Positions 33,911 to 42,830 of a stretch of DNA of 64,000 nt are shown piece by piece. Positions within the stretch are counted from its first letter, which is position 1. The number at the start of each line of letters is the position of its first letter. Below the pieces are notes generated by a model. The model saw only the letters and a list, made by a program, of their open reading frames with translations. It was not told the DNA's origin and searched no databases. The DNA lies in the NCBI RefSeq assembly GCF_027853235.1, contig NZ_WKJG01000094.1, positions 41,063 through 105,062 of the forward strand. The letters are read 5' to 3'. This DNA is from Aliibacillus thermotolerans (lineage in GTDB: Bacteria > Bacillota > Bacilli > Bacillales > Marinococcaceae). The position numbers and the translations under genes are program-made.

Positions 33911-34663
33911 ATGGAGAAACGTCTACTATTTGTAGGGCTGATAAGCGTGTTCGTTTTCATTGGCTGTAGTGAAGCTTCTGCGGATCGTACCGAAGAAGTG
34001 GCAGGCGCTGATTGGACGGAAAAACAGATTTCCGATAGAGAAAACGATTTGGAAGCATTAGAAGATCGGATCACTCAATTGCATCAAGATATTCGAGCGA
34101 CTGGGGGTAGTCCTTCATTTTCTTCGACGCCATTGTTTGACGATGTAGGAAAAGATTATTTTGCTTTTGAAGCTATTCAATATTTAGCGGAAGAACGTGT
34201 GATTGGAGGCTACTCTGATGGGACTTTTCGACCGAATCTAACGATTACTCGTCATCAAACCGCCAATATGATTGCCAATGCTCTTGGGCTGGAAGCTCCG
34301 GAAGATTACACGTTTCAAGCGAAAGATATTGATGAGATGAAAGAGGAGTATCGTGGATTAGCTGCATTAGAGTATCACGGTATTATGAAAGGTAACAATG
34401 ACGGAGAAATGCGTCCGGGAGACGGATTACGCCGCTCTCAAATGGCCACCATTCTCGTGCGGGCTTTTGATTTACCTGAAGCGTCCATGAACCATTCCTT
34501 TACCGATATCGATGAAGAATTTTCTGGGTATGACGCCATTAATCGAATTGCTGATGCGCGAATTACAACGGAATCAGGGAAAGCTTTTCGTCCGAATGAA
34601 TTAACAACACGAGCCCAATTTTCTCTTTTTATGGCGCGGGCAATGAATGATTATTTTAAGTAA
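33911..34663 (+). CDS. SLH-domain lipoprotein
   Basis: A 250-residue exported protein. AAGGGGGGAG precedes ATG 33911. The signal ends in a lipobox-like FVFIGC (Cys18), so it should be membrane-anchored by lipid while three SLH repeats (about 75-248) can grip the wall polymer. This could tether membrane and wall. Between them lies a short acidic coiled coil (residues 38-65, DRENDLEALEDRITQLHQDI). It is last in the csaB operon and overlaps no gene. SLH signatures: FDDVGKDYFAFEAI, GYSDGTFRPNLTITRHQTA, LTTRAQFSLFMARAM. Confidence 0.88.
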   Translation: MEKRLLFVGLISVFVFIGCSEASADRTEEVAGADWTEKQISDRENDLEALEDRITQLHQDIRATGGSPSFSSTPLFDDVGKDYFAFEAIQYLAEERVIGGYSDGTFRPNLTITRHQTANMIANALGLEAPEDYTFQAKDIDEMKEEYRGLAALEYHGIMKGNNDGEMRPGDGLRRSQMATILVRAFDLPEASMNHSFTDIDEEFSGYDAINRIADARITTESGKAFRPNELTTRAQFSLFMARAMNDYFK

Positions 34664-34668
34664 GCAAG

Positions 34669-34711
34669 AAAAGTGATTTTCCGCCGGTCGGGTGGAAGGT
34701 CACTTTTTCTT
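34669..34711 (+). terminator. Terminator of the csaB-SLH operon
   Basis: AAAGTGA...TTCC paired with GGAA...TCACTTT, followed by T5. Confidence 0.75.
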
Positions 34712-34724
34712 CACTCTCATCAGT

Positions 34725-34995
34725 TTATCATCATGGAACCTTTCGGTCGTATCATCGATTCATGCAACTGTTTTTTCTGATTGTGTTCTTGAAGGTTTAT
34801 TAAGAGTTTTTTCGTTGAAGACACATTTTTAATGAAATTCATAAAATATTGGTCGTACAAACGGTTCATGGAACGCATTTTTTATCCACTACCACGATTT
34901 TTTTCCACCTTTTCTCTTTTATGGGACGTGTTTTTCGTTATTTCAACGATCAACCGTTGATGCGATCGGTTTTTCTTTTCGGTTCCATGAAAGGT
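34725..34995 (+). repeat. Degenerate member of the 23-bp palindrome repeat family
   Basis: Two 23-bp boxes of the GTCGTAT-N-TCATG..AC type at 34746-34768 and 34852-34874, 106 bp apart, with weaker half-sites (GGAAC, TTATGGGAC, GTTCCATGA) around them. It fills the spacer between convergent genes; no gene is visible in this 375-bp gap. Confidence 0.6.
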
Positions 34996-35008
34996 CAGGA
35001 AATAAGAT

Positions 35009-35040
35009 AGACAGCCTTTGTCGCTGCAGGCTGTCTTTTT
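35009..35040. terminator. Hairpin terminator at the spoIID-like gene end
   Basis: Nine-base arms (35009-35017, 35028-35036) followed by T5 on the plus strand; the minus-strand tail is only moderately T-rich. It probably serves the minus-strand SpoIID-like gene and blocks read-through from the left. Confidence 0.6.
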
Positions 35041-36409
35041 ATGATCGCGGTTCAATCTCGATTCCCGTGTAATAATGTTTTAAAATTTCCCGGAATGTTT
35101 TCCCGTCGTTGGCCATTTTGTAAGCACCCCATTGGCTCATGCCAAGACCGTGCCCCCAACCTTTTCCGGTAAAAATGTACTCAGATGCGCCGGTTCGAGC
35201 ATATTCCACCCCCGATAACGTTCTTACTGCCATCGTTTCATAAGCAATGACAGAATCATTTCCATCCGCATGACGAATTTTCATTCCCGTCGTTTCTGAG
35301 AAGTCTTTCTCTTTCCCGTCTTTCATTTTCACTTTCACGCTGATCGATTCTTCTTTCATGTCAAAAAGGGTACTTTTTAACGTTGTCCCTAACGCCCAAC
35401 GTAATGAGTCTGGTGACCCTTCTGGAAGGCGCTTTGTTTTTTGCTCTCCCGTGTTGATATTTACTCCAATTGCTTCCATAGCTTGGACTCGTCCGGTGGA
35501 ACTTTTTTCAGTGATGCGAAGACTGACTAGCTCCCAATCTTTCTCCGGAAAGATAGCGTCACTCACTTTCTTTTTGCTTACCGTTTCTGTCCAGCTTGTA
35601 TTCGGATTGACATTGTGGGTATCATACGGATCTTCCACTGCTCGTATATATGGAAGAGTGCTTGACCAAACATTTTCACTGTTTTCTGTATGTCCGCCGG
35701 AACTGGAGTGATAATAAGCATAAATGAGGGAACCGTTGTATGTTGCATAAATCCCTTTCGTTTCTTCCACTGCTCTGTTACTATTTGGACTTTCTACCGA
35801 CTTTCCGTGATACACTTGGTGCTGTACTGTATCATACAAAAATTTATTGGAATCCATGTTTATCTTTGCATAGTTTCTTGCTGCGACGGCTTGAGCTTTC
35901 AACGCTTCTATTGGCCAAGACGCGCTCATTTCCCGCGGCACGACACCTTTTAAATAATCTTCCATATCGAGAACGTTGTAGAGTGTTAACCGATCACTTT
36001 CGGAATTTCCCGGTTCAATCATGAAGGATCCCCGATACTCTGTTGGTTGGAAGCCGCTACCACCACGGTCGACAGATGTGATGGTGACATAGTGACGATT
36101 GGAGCGTTGCTTTTCTCGCAAGACAAACCCATTTTTTGAAGTGATGATATCACCATTTTTCCGGCGAATATCCACTCGGTTTTTTCCGTAACGAAAATCA
36201 ATTTCCTCTCGAAAAGCGACAGGTTCTCCATCATCCAGGTTTATTAATTCGTAATCACCATGTGGAACGACGCTAAAATTAATCGAAGGGATAAGTTTTA
36301 CGGTAATCGGTTCAGGATAAAGATTGTGTGGCTCTTTCGCTTCCCCTATCAGTGGTACACTAAATAGAAAGGCAACCACCAGTAACATTGCCATTCGTTT
36401 CTTTAACAT
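35039..36409 (-). CDS. SpoIID/LytB-domain exported protein
   Basis: A 456-residue secreted protein with an N-terminal signal (MLKKRMAMLLVVAFLFSVPL, cut near GEA). The SpoIID/LytB domain spans about 120-440. Key motifs are LEDYLKGVVPREMSASWPIEALKAQAVAARNYA-like (residues near 150-180, with the catalytic Glu of SpoIID in PREM), YYHSSSGGHTENSENVW and GKGWGHGLGMSQWGAYKMA. SpoIID is a glycan-cleaving enzyme; LytB enhances an amidase, so the protein may work with the SLH amidase encoded at 23 kb. AAGGAAATGG precedes the start. The upstream 70-residue exported protein may be co-transcribed. Confidence 0.88.
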   Translation of the reverse strand: MLKKRMAMLLVVAFLFSVPLIGEAKEPHNLYPEPITVKLIPSINFSVVPHGDYELINLDDGEPVAFREEIDFRYGKNRVDIRRKNGDIITSKNGFVLREKQRSNRHYVTITSVDRGGSGFQPTEYRGSFMIEPGNSESDRLTLYNVLDMEDYLKGVVPREMSASWPIEALKAQAVAARNYAKINMDSNKFLYDTVQHQVYHGKSVESPNSNRAVEETKGIYATYNGSLIYAYYHSSSGGHTENSENVWSSTLPYIRAVEDPYDTHNVNPNTSWTETVSKKKVSDAIFPEKDWELVSLRITEKSSTGRVQAMEAIGVNINTGEQKTKRLPEGSPDSLRWALGTTLKSTLFDMKEESISVKVKMKDGKEKDFSETTGMKIRHADGNDSVIAYETMAVRTLSGVEYARTGASEYIFTGKGWGHGLGMSQWGAYKMANDGKTFREILKHYYTGIEIEPRS

Positions 36410-36438
36410 GATTTACCATTTCCTTTTTATGTAAAGTT

Positions 36439-36651
36439 TTATTGGCTATTTTTCAACTTTTCTACTTCTTCTTCCAGGACTTCTACTCGTTCTTCGAGTA
36501 AATCTATACGTTGATCTAGTGGCTCTATTTGAGAAATGACCCATTCGACACTGGCAAGAACTGGTTGAGTGTTTGCTAGCGCTGGTGTTTTAATGATAAA
36601 TCCTAAAATGAGCAATGCACTAAGCATGCCTGTAAAAAACCACTTCTTCAT
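36439..36651 (-). CDS. Small exported coiled-coil protein
   Basis: A 70-residue protein with a signal or anchor (WFFTGMLSALLILGFII) followed by a short linker and a strong heptad coiled coil (residues 45-68, DQRIDLLEERVEVLEEEVEKL). A near-perfect ribosome site (AAAGGAGG) supports that it is real. It lies 29 bp upstream of the SpoIID/LytB gene in the same direction, a position loosely like LytA before LytB in B. subtilis, but it lacks a lipobox. Function unknown. Confidence 0.75.
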   Translation of the reverse strand: MKKWFFTGMLSALLILGFIIKTPALANTQPVLASVEWVISQIEPLDQRIDLLEERVEVLEEEVEKLKNSQ

Positions 36652-36926
36652 GAAAAAACCTCCTTTTTTATATTTTCATAGATACTCATCATTATAGCAC
36701 CAGTTGAAACCCGTTGAAAGATTTATCGGACGCATGTATTTCCATAACAAATTTTATAAAGTTATGTGAAAAAGCTTTCCCTGCCTATAATTTGTGCTAT
36801 AATTCGATAGGTAGAGTGGCAATTTAGTAGTTTAACAGATATTCAATTAATCGATGTAAAAAAATAATGACACAATACATTCATAAAACATCGAAGAATG
36901 GGTAACGGTAATGAAGGAGGGTCAAA

Positions 36927-37985
36927 ATGACGACCGCATTCGCATTAGTTACTTGTTTTTTCATTTCATTATTTTTAACGCCGTTCGTAAAAAAGTTTGC
37001 TCATTGGATCGGTGCAACAGATCAACCAAACCATCGAAAAGTTCATAAAAAAGCGATGGCACGATTAGGCGGGCTTTCGATATATATCGCATTTATTGTC
37101 GGATTACTCATCTTACAACCAGAAAATGAATACTTACCATACATTTTAATTGGTGGTTTCATTATTATTGTCACTGGCTTTTTGGATGATTTATATGAGT
37201 TGTCTGCGAAATGGAAGTTGTTTGGCCAAATATTGGCGGCGGTCGCTGTCGTTATTGGTGGTGTTCATTTAGAATTTATCAACCTTCCTTTTGATGGAAG
37301 ATTAGAATTAGGCTGGTTCAGTATTCCAATTACTTTGCTTTGGATTATTGGTATCACGAACGCAATTAACTTAATTGACGGATTAGACGGATTGGCAGCG
37401 GGTGTGTCTTCAATCGTTTTGACAACGATTTCGGTGTTAGCCATTGTGCAAGGAGACATCTTTATCGTTGCACTGGGAATTGCATTATTGGGAGGAACGT
37501 TAGGTTTCCTCGTGCATAACTTTCACCCTGCAAAGATATTTATGGGGGATACTGGTGCTCTCTTTCTCGGATTTATGATCGGTGTGATTTCGTTACTCGG
37601 ATTTAAAAACGTAACGATATTTTCACTCGTTGTCCCAGTAATTATACTTGCTGTGCCAATATCTGATACGCTATTTGCGATTATCCGCCGGTTTGTCAAT
37701 AAGCAACCGCTCTCCGCTCCGGATAAATCCCATTTGCATCATTGCTTGTTGCGATTTGGTTATTCTCACCGTCAAACGGTACTGATTATTTACGCGTTAA
37801 GTGCTTTCTTTGGTTTAGCAGCAGTTTTATTTACGATTTCAACGCTATGGGTATCACTGGTTATATTGCTAGTCCTTCTCATTGGTATCGAATTACTTGC
37901 AGAACGAATTGGTCTTGCGGGAAATGAATACCGCCCGATGTTACGGTTAGTGAGTCGTTTTGGAAATCCAACTAAAAGATCGTAA
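36927..37985 (+). CDS. tagO: Undecaprenyl-phosphate GlcNAc-1-phosphate transferase
   Basis: A 352-residue polytopic enzyme that starts wall teichoic acid and other wall polysaccharides by transferring GlcNAc-1-P to undecaprenyl phosphate. MraY/WecA-family signatures: ATDQPNHRKVHKKAMARLGG (residues 30-50), GFLDDLYELSAKWKL with the Asp pair, NAINLIDGLDGLAAG, FMGDTGALFLGF and HLHHCLLRFGYSHRQTV. AAGGAGGG precedes ATG 36927. As in B. anthracis, it should also prime the secondary wall polysaccharide that SLH proteins bind. Two TATAAT-like hexamers lie near 36785 and 36800. Confidence 0.95.
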   Translation: MTTAFALVTCFFISLFLTPFVKKFAHWIGATDQPNHRKVHKKAMARLGGLSIYIAFIVGLLILQPENEYLPYILIGGFIIIVTGFLDDLYELSAKWKLFGQILAAVAVVIGGVHLEFINLPFDGRLELGWFSIPITLLWIIGITNAINLIDGLDGLAAGVSSIVLTTISVLAIVQGDIFIVALGIALLGGTLGFLVHNFHPAKIFMGDTGALFLGFMIGVISLLGFKNVTIFSLVVPVIILAVPISDTLFAIIRRFVNKQPLSAPDKSHLHHCLLRFGYSHRQTVLIIYALSAFFGLAAVLFTISTLWVSLVILLVLLIGIELLAERIGLAGNEYRPMLRLVSRFGNPTKRS

Positions 37986-37992
37986 AAAAGAG

Positions 37993-38029
37993 TGGTTCCA
38001 AGCATTAAAATTTGCTTGGGACCAATTTT
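37993..38029 (+). terminator. Terminator of tagO
   Basis: Twelve-base arms (37993-38004, 38013-38024; one mismatch) followed by AATTTTG, with a second T-rich tract behind. Confidence 0.75.
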
Positions 38030-38199
38030 GTAGGGTTTTTTCCTTCTTCTATGATTAAGTTATTGTTTAAGTTTACCGCCAGAAGCGCATTTCTCTGTGC
38101 CTCTTACGGAAATACGCGATGAGTACAAATAAGCTTCCAAAAGCCCGAACACTATCCGCGGGTGGTAAGCAGGATGCACTGGAGCAACCCCGATGCAGA

Positions 38200-38515
38200 C
38201 CATTCGGCAGGAATTTTGTGTAATATTTCGTCGTATGGATCTTTTATACGACACTTCAGTGCATCGTTCTCGAAATAAAAGGTCGTATGAAACACGATAC
38301 AACTTGTGTTTATCCTCATTTCTTCCATTTTCAGCGTTCATGCGACCCTATGACCGATGTTTTACAAAATGAAGCGTCGCATGAAACGTTCATGGAACGA
38401 TTTATCTTCTTTTTTAAGCGTCACTCGTCGCATGAAGCAAAAAATGCTCCGAATCACCTATTTATTTCCAATTTCAATCCTCTTGCGACCATTCCCGATC
38501 AAATGGTACGAAAAA
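38200..38515 (+). repeat. 145-bp-period palindromic array, diverged sequence
   Basis: 23-bp boxes at 38230-38252 and 38376-38398 (146 bp apart) alternate with long palindrome-ended elements at 38282-38346 and 38427-38489 (145 bp apart). Arm sequences match the 21-kb array, but interiors and spacers are unrelated. The geometry is conserved while the sequence is not. It lies between the convergent tagO and LCP genes. The rest of 38030-38200 shows nothing recognisable. Confidence 0.8.
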
Positions 38516-38584
38516 TTGGTCTCATCACGTTTGCAAAAAAAGAGTGAGTATCTCTCTTTTAATTATTGGAGTTTTGTCTCTGTC

Positions 38585-38641
38585 TCTTTTTATAAAGAAA
38601 AAGAAATAGCAGGAAACGAAGAAACGGTTTCCTGCTATTTC
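38585..38641 (-). terminator. Terminator of the LCP gene
   Basis: Fifteen-base perfect arms (38603-38617, 38627-38641), followed on the minus strand by a T-rich run. It adjoins the LCP stop codon. Confidence 0.85.
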
Positions 38642-38646
38642 ACTTG

Positions 38647-39693
38647 TTAATACGTATTTTCGCTTTCAAACGTTTCTGCTTCAGTTTGGACAGAAGCTCC
38701 AGGGGTAGAGTATGGATCGCTATCTTCAATTTCTAAGTGAGCCTTTAATTGTTGAGAGATCTCATAGGTGTGTTGCTCATCCAACTGGTAGTAGTACACG
38801 TTATTCATATAGAGATTTTCCCCTTTTAGTTGGAGCTTTTCAATGTGATTAATCGCTCCTGCGTATTGGTGGAGAGCAATCAAGTTTCCAAAAGATAAAT
38901 TCATTGTCATATGTTCCTCGACACTTTGTAATACGTCATCATAATGACGGATGGAGGAAATGGAGGCACTTTTCCTAATCAAAGACTCGATGATTTCTTG
39001 CTGACGTTGTCCGCGTCCGATATCTCCTTGTGGGTCATTTTTCCGCATCCGGGCATAGGCCAATGCCTCTTCTCCACTTAATACTTGCTTTCCTTCTTCA
39101 ATAAAAATCGCATTGTGGTTGCCGTAGCTATCTTGTTCATAAAATGACTTTGCAACATCTACTTCGACACCATTGAGTGCGTCCACAATTTCAATAAATG
39201 CTTCAAAATTTAACTTTACGTAATAATCCACTGGTATATCCAATAACTCTTCCACCGTTTGTACCGTTAAATCTACACCGCCAAAGGCATGGGCATGGGT
39301 AATTTTGTCTTGCCCGTGGTGCGGTATGTTTACTAGAGAATCACGAGGGATGCTCGTTAATTTTATAGATGGATCGTTTTTGTTGAAGGTAGCAAGCAAA
39401 AGGGCATCAGACAAACCATCCAAGTCTCCGTCTCGGTTATCCACGCCAATGAATAAAACTGAAATGTTATCTTGTTTTGGATTAACAGCTTCTTCTCTTC
39501 GTTCCGATTTTTCCCCTCGCTTTAAAAGTTCTTGCGTATCTGCTGCTACATCGCTTAATTTCCAAGCAAAATAACCAATGGTTCCTCCTAAAACAAGGAA
39601 GGACATAAAACCAATAAATAGGATTGTTTTAATGAAAAAGCGCGCACGTCTTTTTCTTCGCGCCATTCTCGTTCTAGGCACCTGTTTAGCCAT
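38647..39693 (-). CDS. LytR-CpsA-Psr family wall-polymer ligase
   Basis: A 348-residue type II membrane protein: basic cytoplasmic tail (residues 1-22), one helix (23-47), extracellular LCP domain (75-290). Motifs with the pyrophosphate-binding Arg and Asp residues are FIGVDNRDGDLDGLSDALLL, SIPRDSLVNIPHHG, KITHAHAFGG, YARMRKNDPQGDIGRGQRQQEI. LCP enzymes transfer polymers from undecaprenyl pyrophosphate to peptidoglycan. Position next to tagO and yvyE corresponds to B. subtilis yvhJ (tagV). The acidic C-terminal tail is unusual but not diagnostic. TAAGGAG precedes the start. Confidence 0.92.
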   Translation of the reverse strand: MAKQVPRTRMARRKRRARFFIKTILFIGFMSFLVLGGTIGYFAWKLSDVAADTQELLKRGEKSERREEAVNPKQDNISVLFIGVDNRDGDLDGLSDALLLATFNKNDPSIKLTSIPRDSLVNIPHHGQDKITHAHAFGGVDLTVQTVEELLDIPVDYYVKLNFEAFIEIVDALNGVEVDVAKSFYEQDSYGNHNAIFIEEGKQVLSGEEALAYARMRKNDPQGDIGRGQRQQEIIESLIRKSASISSIRHYDDVLQSVEEHMTMNLSFGNLIALHQYAGAINHIEKLQLKGENLYMNNVYYYQLDEQHTYEISQQLKAHLEIEDSDPYSTPGASVQTEAETFESENTY

Positions 39694-40010
39694 CGTTCGG
39701 TAACTCCTTACATCTAAAATTTTGTCGTAATGTTTTGCTATGATTTTCTAGAAAGCATTGTGTGTCTTGTGACTGGTTTTCATAGAATTGGTCTTTTCTG
39801 GCGTGAAACGTTTTTTCTCTATTCGTTGGTAAATAACTTCTCTCTTTCTATGACGTTAAACGACATACTCCGTTACAAATATAGTGAATGTTTTACCATC
39901 CATCATAAATTTCCTGGGAAATTTTTAGCGAATCTATGGAAAACTTGCAAATAGGAGACAGGAAGTGTCAAGGATATAGCGAATCCTTATAGATAGATAC
40001 TTAGCAACTG
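39694..40010. other. Intergenic region between LCP gene and yvyE
   Basis: A 317-bp spacer upstream of the LCP gene. A weak minus-strand TTGCAA, 17 bp, TAAAAA arrangement lies near 39925-39950. AAGGAT/ATCCTT around 39978-39996 forms a small hairpin after yvyE without a T tract. Nothing else is recognisable. Confidence 0.35.
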
Positions 40011-40646
40011 TTATTTTACATCATTTTCAATATATATCTTTTCTTTCTTATCCATTTGTAATTGTCCATTCGTTATATTCGTAATCCATTGTACAAAAGA
40101 ATCGGTGTTTTTAATAGGGATTCCGACAGAAAAAGTTACATTTTCTTCATAGAAGATATCGTGTAATAAATAGGGTGAGTTTCTTAATTCATTTTCTACT
40201 TTTCCTAGCCAATGGTAGGCGACGGTGACGTGCACGTTTTGGATAAGTGATCGTTCTACTACTCCAATTGTATCGATCGTTTCGGAGACGGCACTTCCGT
40301 AAGCGCGAATTAATCCGCCGGCTCCGAGTTTAATGCCACCAAAATATCGAGTAACAACGGCGCATGTGTCTTTTAACTTACGTTTTTTTAACACTTCCAA
40401 CATCGGAATACCTGCTGTACCACTCGGTTCGCCATCATCATTTGCTTTTTGAATATCATCGTGTTCTCCAATAAGATAGGCGGAACAATTGTGCGTGGCG
40501 TTCCAATGTTCTTTTTTAATTTTTTCAATAAACGATTGCGCTTCTTCTTCGGTTGTGACTCGGGTCATATGGGTGATGAAACGAGATTTATTAATCACAA
40601 TTTCATGGGACCCGCTCGCTTTAATGGTGTAATAAGAAGTAAGCAT
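40011..40646 (-). CDS. yvyE: YigZ/IMPACT family protein
   Basis: A 211-residue cytosolic protein of the UPF0029/IMPACT family, location as in B. subtilis between tagO and degS. The N-terminal domain has the signature NCSAYLIGEHDDIQKANDDGEPSGTAGIPMLEVL and the motif VVTRYFGGIKLGAGGLIRAYG; the C-terminal DUF1949-like domain (about 140-205) follows. IMPACT proteins in eukaryotes modulate Gcn2; the bacterial role is unresolved. It is divergent from degS. Confidence 0.95.
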   Translation of the reverse strand: MLTSYYTIKASGSHEIVINKSRFITHMTRVTTEEEAQSFIEKIKKEHWNATHNCSAYLIGEHDDIQKANDDGEPSGTAGIPMLEVLKKRKLKDTCAVVTRYFGGIKLGAGGLIRAYGSAVSETIDTIGVVERSLIQNVHVTVAYHWLGKVENELRNSPYLLHDIFYEENVTFSVGIPIKNTDSFVQWITNITNGQLQMDKKEKIYIENDVK

Positions 40647-40873
40647 GACGTATGAACCCCTCCATTTGTTGTAATCACTCTATAATAAAATTGTAAAACA
40701 CCGCATAACAAATACATGATAAAATAGAAACGAACGTGCAAGCAGTTATTGAATAAACGATGGGATCACTTGTTCTTTGGAGCGCATCGAACGATGTTCA
40801 TATGCTAAAATAATCATAACGGAACATATCGTTCTGTCAAACAGGGGGAATCTAAAGAAGTGTGGTGACACCC

Positions 40874-42043
40874 ATGTCAAAATTGACGTTAGACAATATT
40901 ATTCAAAAAATGTTGATTACTGTTGAACAAAGTAAAGAACAAGTATTCGAAATTAACCAACAATCGCGCCAGGAATACGAGTCTTTAAAAAAAGAATTAA
41001 TGGACATACAAAAACAAGTGGCAATGATTATCGACGAATCAGAAAAAACAGAATTACATGCACGTTTTGCGCGAAATAGACTCGTAGAAGTGAGTCGTTA
41101 CTTTAAAGAATATTCTAACGAAGATGTGAAAGAGGCTTATGAAAAAGCCAATGAACTTCAAATGAAATTAGTTTTATTGGAACAAGAAGAAAAACGGTTG
41201 CGAGAACGACGAGATCACATCGAGCGTCGTTTGTTGCAACTAGAAGGAACGATAGAGAGGGCAGAACTACTTGTTAGTCAAATGTCAGTTGTTTACAATT
41301 ATTTAACGGGGGATTTAAAAGATGTTGGCGAATTAATTGAAGATGCAAAGGAAAAACAGCAATTTGGCTTAAAAATTATCGAAGCACAAGAAGAAGAACG
41401 AAAAAGAGTAGCAAGAGAGATTCACGATGGACCAGCGCAAATGCTTGCAAACGTCTTATTGCGCTCTGAAATCGTAGAAAAAGTAAGCGTAGATAAAGGA
41501 ATGGAGGCTGCTTTATCAGAAATAAAAGATCTTCGCAAAATGATTCGTACTAGCTTAGCAGAAGTTCGTCGCATCATTTATGACTTACGACCGATGGCGC
41601 TGGATGATTTAGGGCTCATTCCAACATTGGCGAAATATTTAAAACATGTCGAAGAACTAACCGACATAGATATTCGCTTTACCCATATCGGTCGTGACGC
41701 ACGGCTCCCTACTCACATGGAAGTAGCACTTTTTCGACTCGTACAAGAAGCTGTACAAAATGCTCACAAACACGGAAATCCTACAGAAATTCATGTCAAA
41801 GTGGAAATGAAACCGTCCAACATTGTGATTGTTGTCAAAGATGACGGGAAAGGTTTCGACGTTTCTGAAACGAAAAAAGAAGAGTCATTTGGTCTCATGG
41901 GGATGAAAGAAAGGATCGCTGCGTTAAAAGGTGAATTAACCATTGACTCTTCTCCAAGAAAAGGAACAGTCGTTTTAATTCAAGCACCAATAGAGAACGC
42001 ATTTCATAGAAACACAAGCAGTTTATCCAAACAGAAAGGGTGA
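40874..42043 (+). CDS. degS: Two-component sensor histidine kinase DegS
   Basis: Cytosolic kinase/phosphatase (389 residues) that controls DegU. The N-terminal 180 residues form the sensory coiled coil (LELEQEEKRLRERRDHIERRLLQLEG-like). The phospho-acceptor His lies in RKRVAREIHDGPAQ (around residue 190), and the HATPase_3 domain has ALFRLVQEAVQNAHKHG and KDDGKGFD with SFGLMGMKERIAAL. GTGGTG precedes ATG 40874; an in-frame GTG 12 bp upstream is less likely. In B. subtilis the pair controls exoprotease production, motility and competence. degU follows 6 bp downstream. Confidence 0.95.
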   Translation: MSKLTLDNIIQKMLITVEQSKEQVFEINQQSRQEYESLKKELMDIQKQVAMIIDESEKTELHARFARNRLVEVSRYFKEYSNEDVKEAYEKANELQMKLVLLEQEEKRLRERRDHIERRLLQLEGTIERAELLVSQMSVVYNYLTGDLKDVGELIEDAKEKQQFGLKIIEAQEEERKRVAREIHDGPAQMLANVLLRSEIVEKVSVDKGMEAALSEIKDLRKMIRTSLAEVRRIIYDLRPMALDDLGLIPTLAKYLKHVEELTDIDIRFTHIGRDARLPTHMEVALFRLVQEAVQNAHKHGNPTEIHVKVEMKPSNIVIVVKDDGKGFDVSETKKEESFGLMGMKERIAALKGELTIDSSPRKGTVVLIQAPIENAFHRNTSSLSKQKG

Positions 42044-42049
42044 TGGGTT

Positions 42050-42766
42050 GTGCAAGAAAAGATCGATGCTATGCCGATTAGACTTCTTCTTATTGATGAT
42101 CATCAATTGTTTCGAGAAGGAGTCAAACGAATTTTAGAAATGGAACCAAATTTTGAAGTGGTGGCGGAAGGTGAAGATGGAAGAGATGCCGTTGCCCTTG
42201 TGGAAAAATATCAACCGGATGTCGTTTTAATGGATATCAATATGCCGGATGTGAACGGTGTGGAAGCAACCAAAGACTTAATAGAGCGCTTTCCTGACGT
42301 GAAAATTCTTATTTTATCTATCCACGATGATGAATCGTACGTGACTCATGTACTTAAAACAGGAGCGTCCGGTTATTTGTTAAAAGAAATGGATGCAGAT
42401 GCCTTGATTGATGCGGTGAAAGTAGTAGGAAGCGGCGGGGCATACATTCACCCGAAAGTCACTCATAACCTCATTAAAGAATATCGTCGTTTAGCTGTCG
42501 ATAAAAATAATGAAGAAAACAATGCAGAAATTGGTTATAAGGAAGTAGAGTACCGCAAGCCGCTTCATATTTTAACTCGCCGAGAATGTGAAGTGTTGCA
42601 ATTGATGACTGACGGCTACAGCAACCGCATGATTGGAGAAGCATTATACATTAGTGAAAAAACAGTGAAAAACCATGTCAGCAATATTTTACAAAAAATG
42701 AACGTCAATGATCGTACGCAAGCGGTAGTGGAATCAATTAAAAAAGGATGGGTGAAAGTAAGATAA
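42050..42766 (+). CDS. degU: Response regulator DegU
   Basis: A 238-residue NarL-type transcription factor. The receiver domain (about 10-130) has acidic residues [11 protein letters not shown], phospho-Asp in [11 protein letters not shown] and Lys in YLLKEMD. The LuxR-type HTH (about 170-235) reads [21 protein letters not shown] with [27 protein letters not shown] start at 42050 lies behind AAAGGGTGATGG. It regulates flagellar, degradative and competence genes in B. subtilis; its HTH resembles that of the orphan regulator encoded at 51.4 kb. Confidence 0.96.
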   Translation: MQEKIDAMPIRLLLIDDHQLFREGVKRILEMEPNFEVVAEGEDGRDAVALVEKYQPDVVLMDINMPDVNGVEATKDLIERFPDVKILILSIHDDESYVTHVLKTGASGYLLKEMDADALIDAVKVVGSGGAYIHPKVTHNLIKEYRRLAVDKNNEENNAEIGYKEVEYRKPLHILTRRECEVLQLMTDGYSNRMIGEALYISEKTVKNHVSNILQKMNVNDRTQAVVESIKKGWVKVR

Positions 42767-42830
42767 ATTGCATATCTCCTTTCTCTACATCCTTCATCAT
42801 TTATACTTAACATGAGAGGAAGAAAGGAAT

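Noticed and set aside
35358..36024. Plus-strand open frames opposite the SpoIID-like gene
   Set aside because: Antisense shadows; the minus strand encodes clear SpoIID/LytB motifs throughout.
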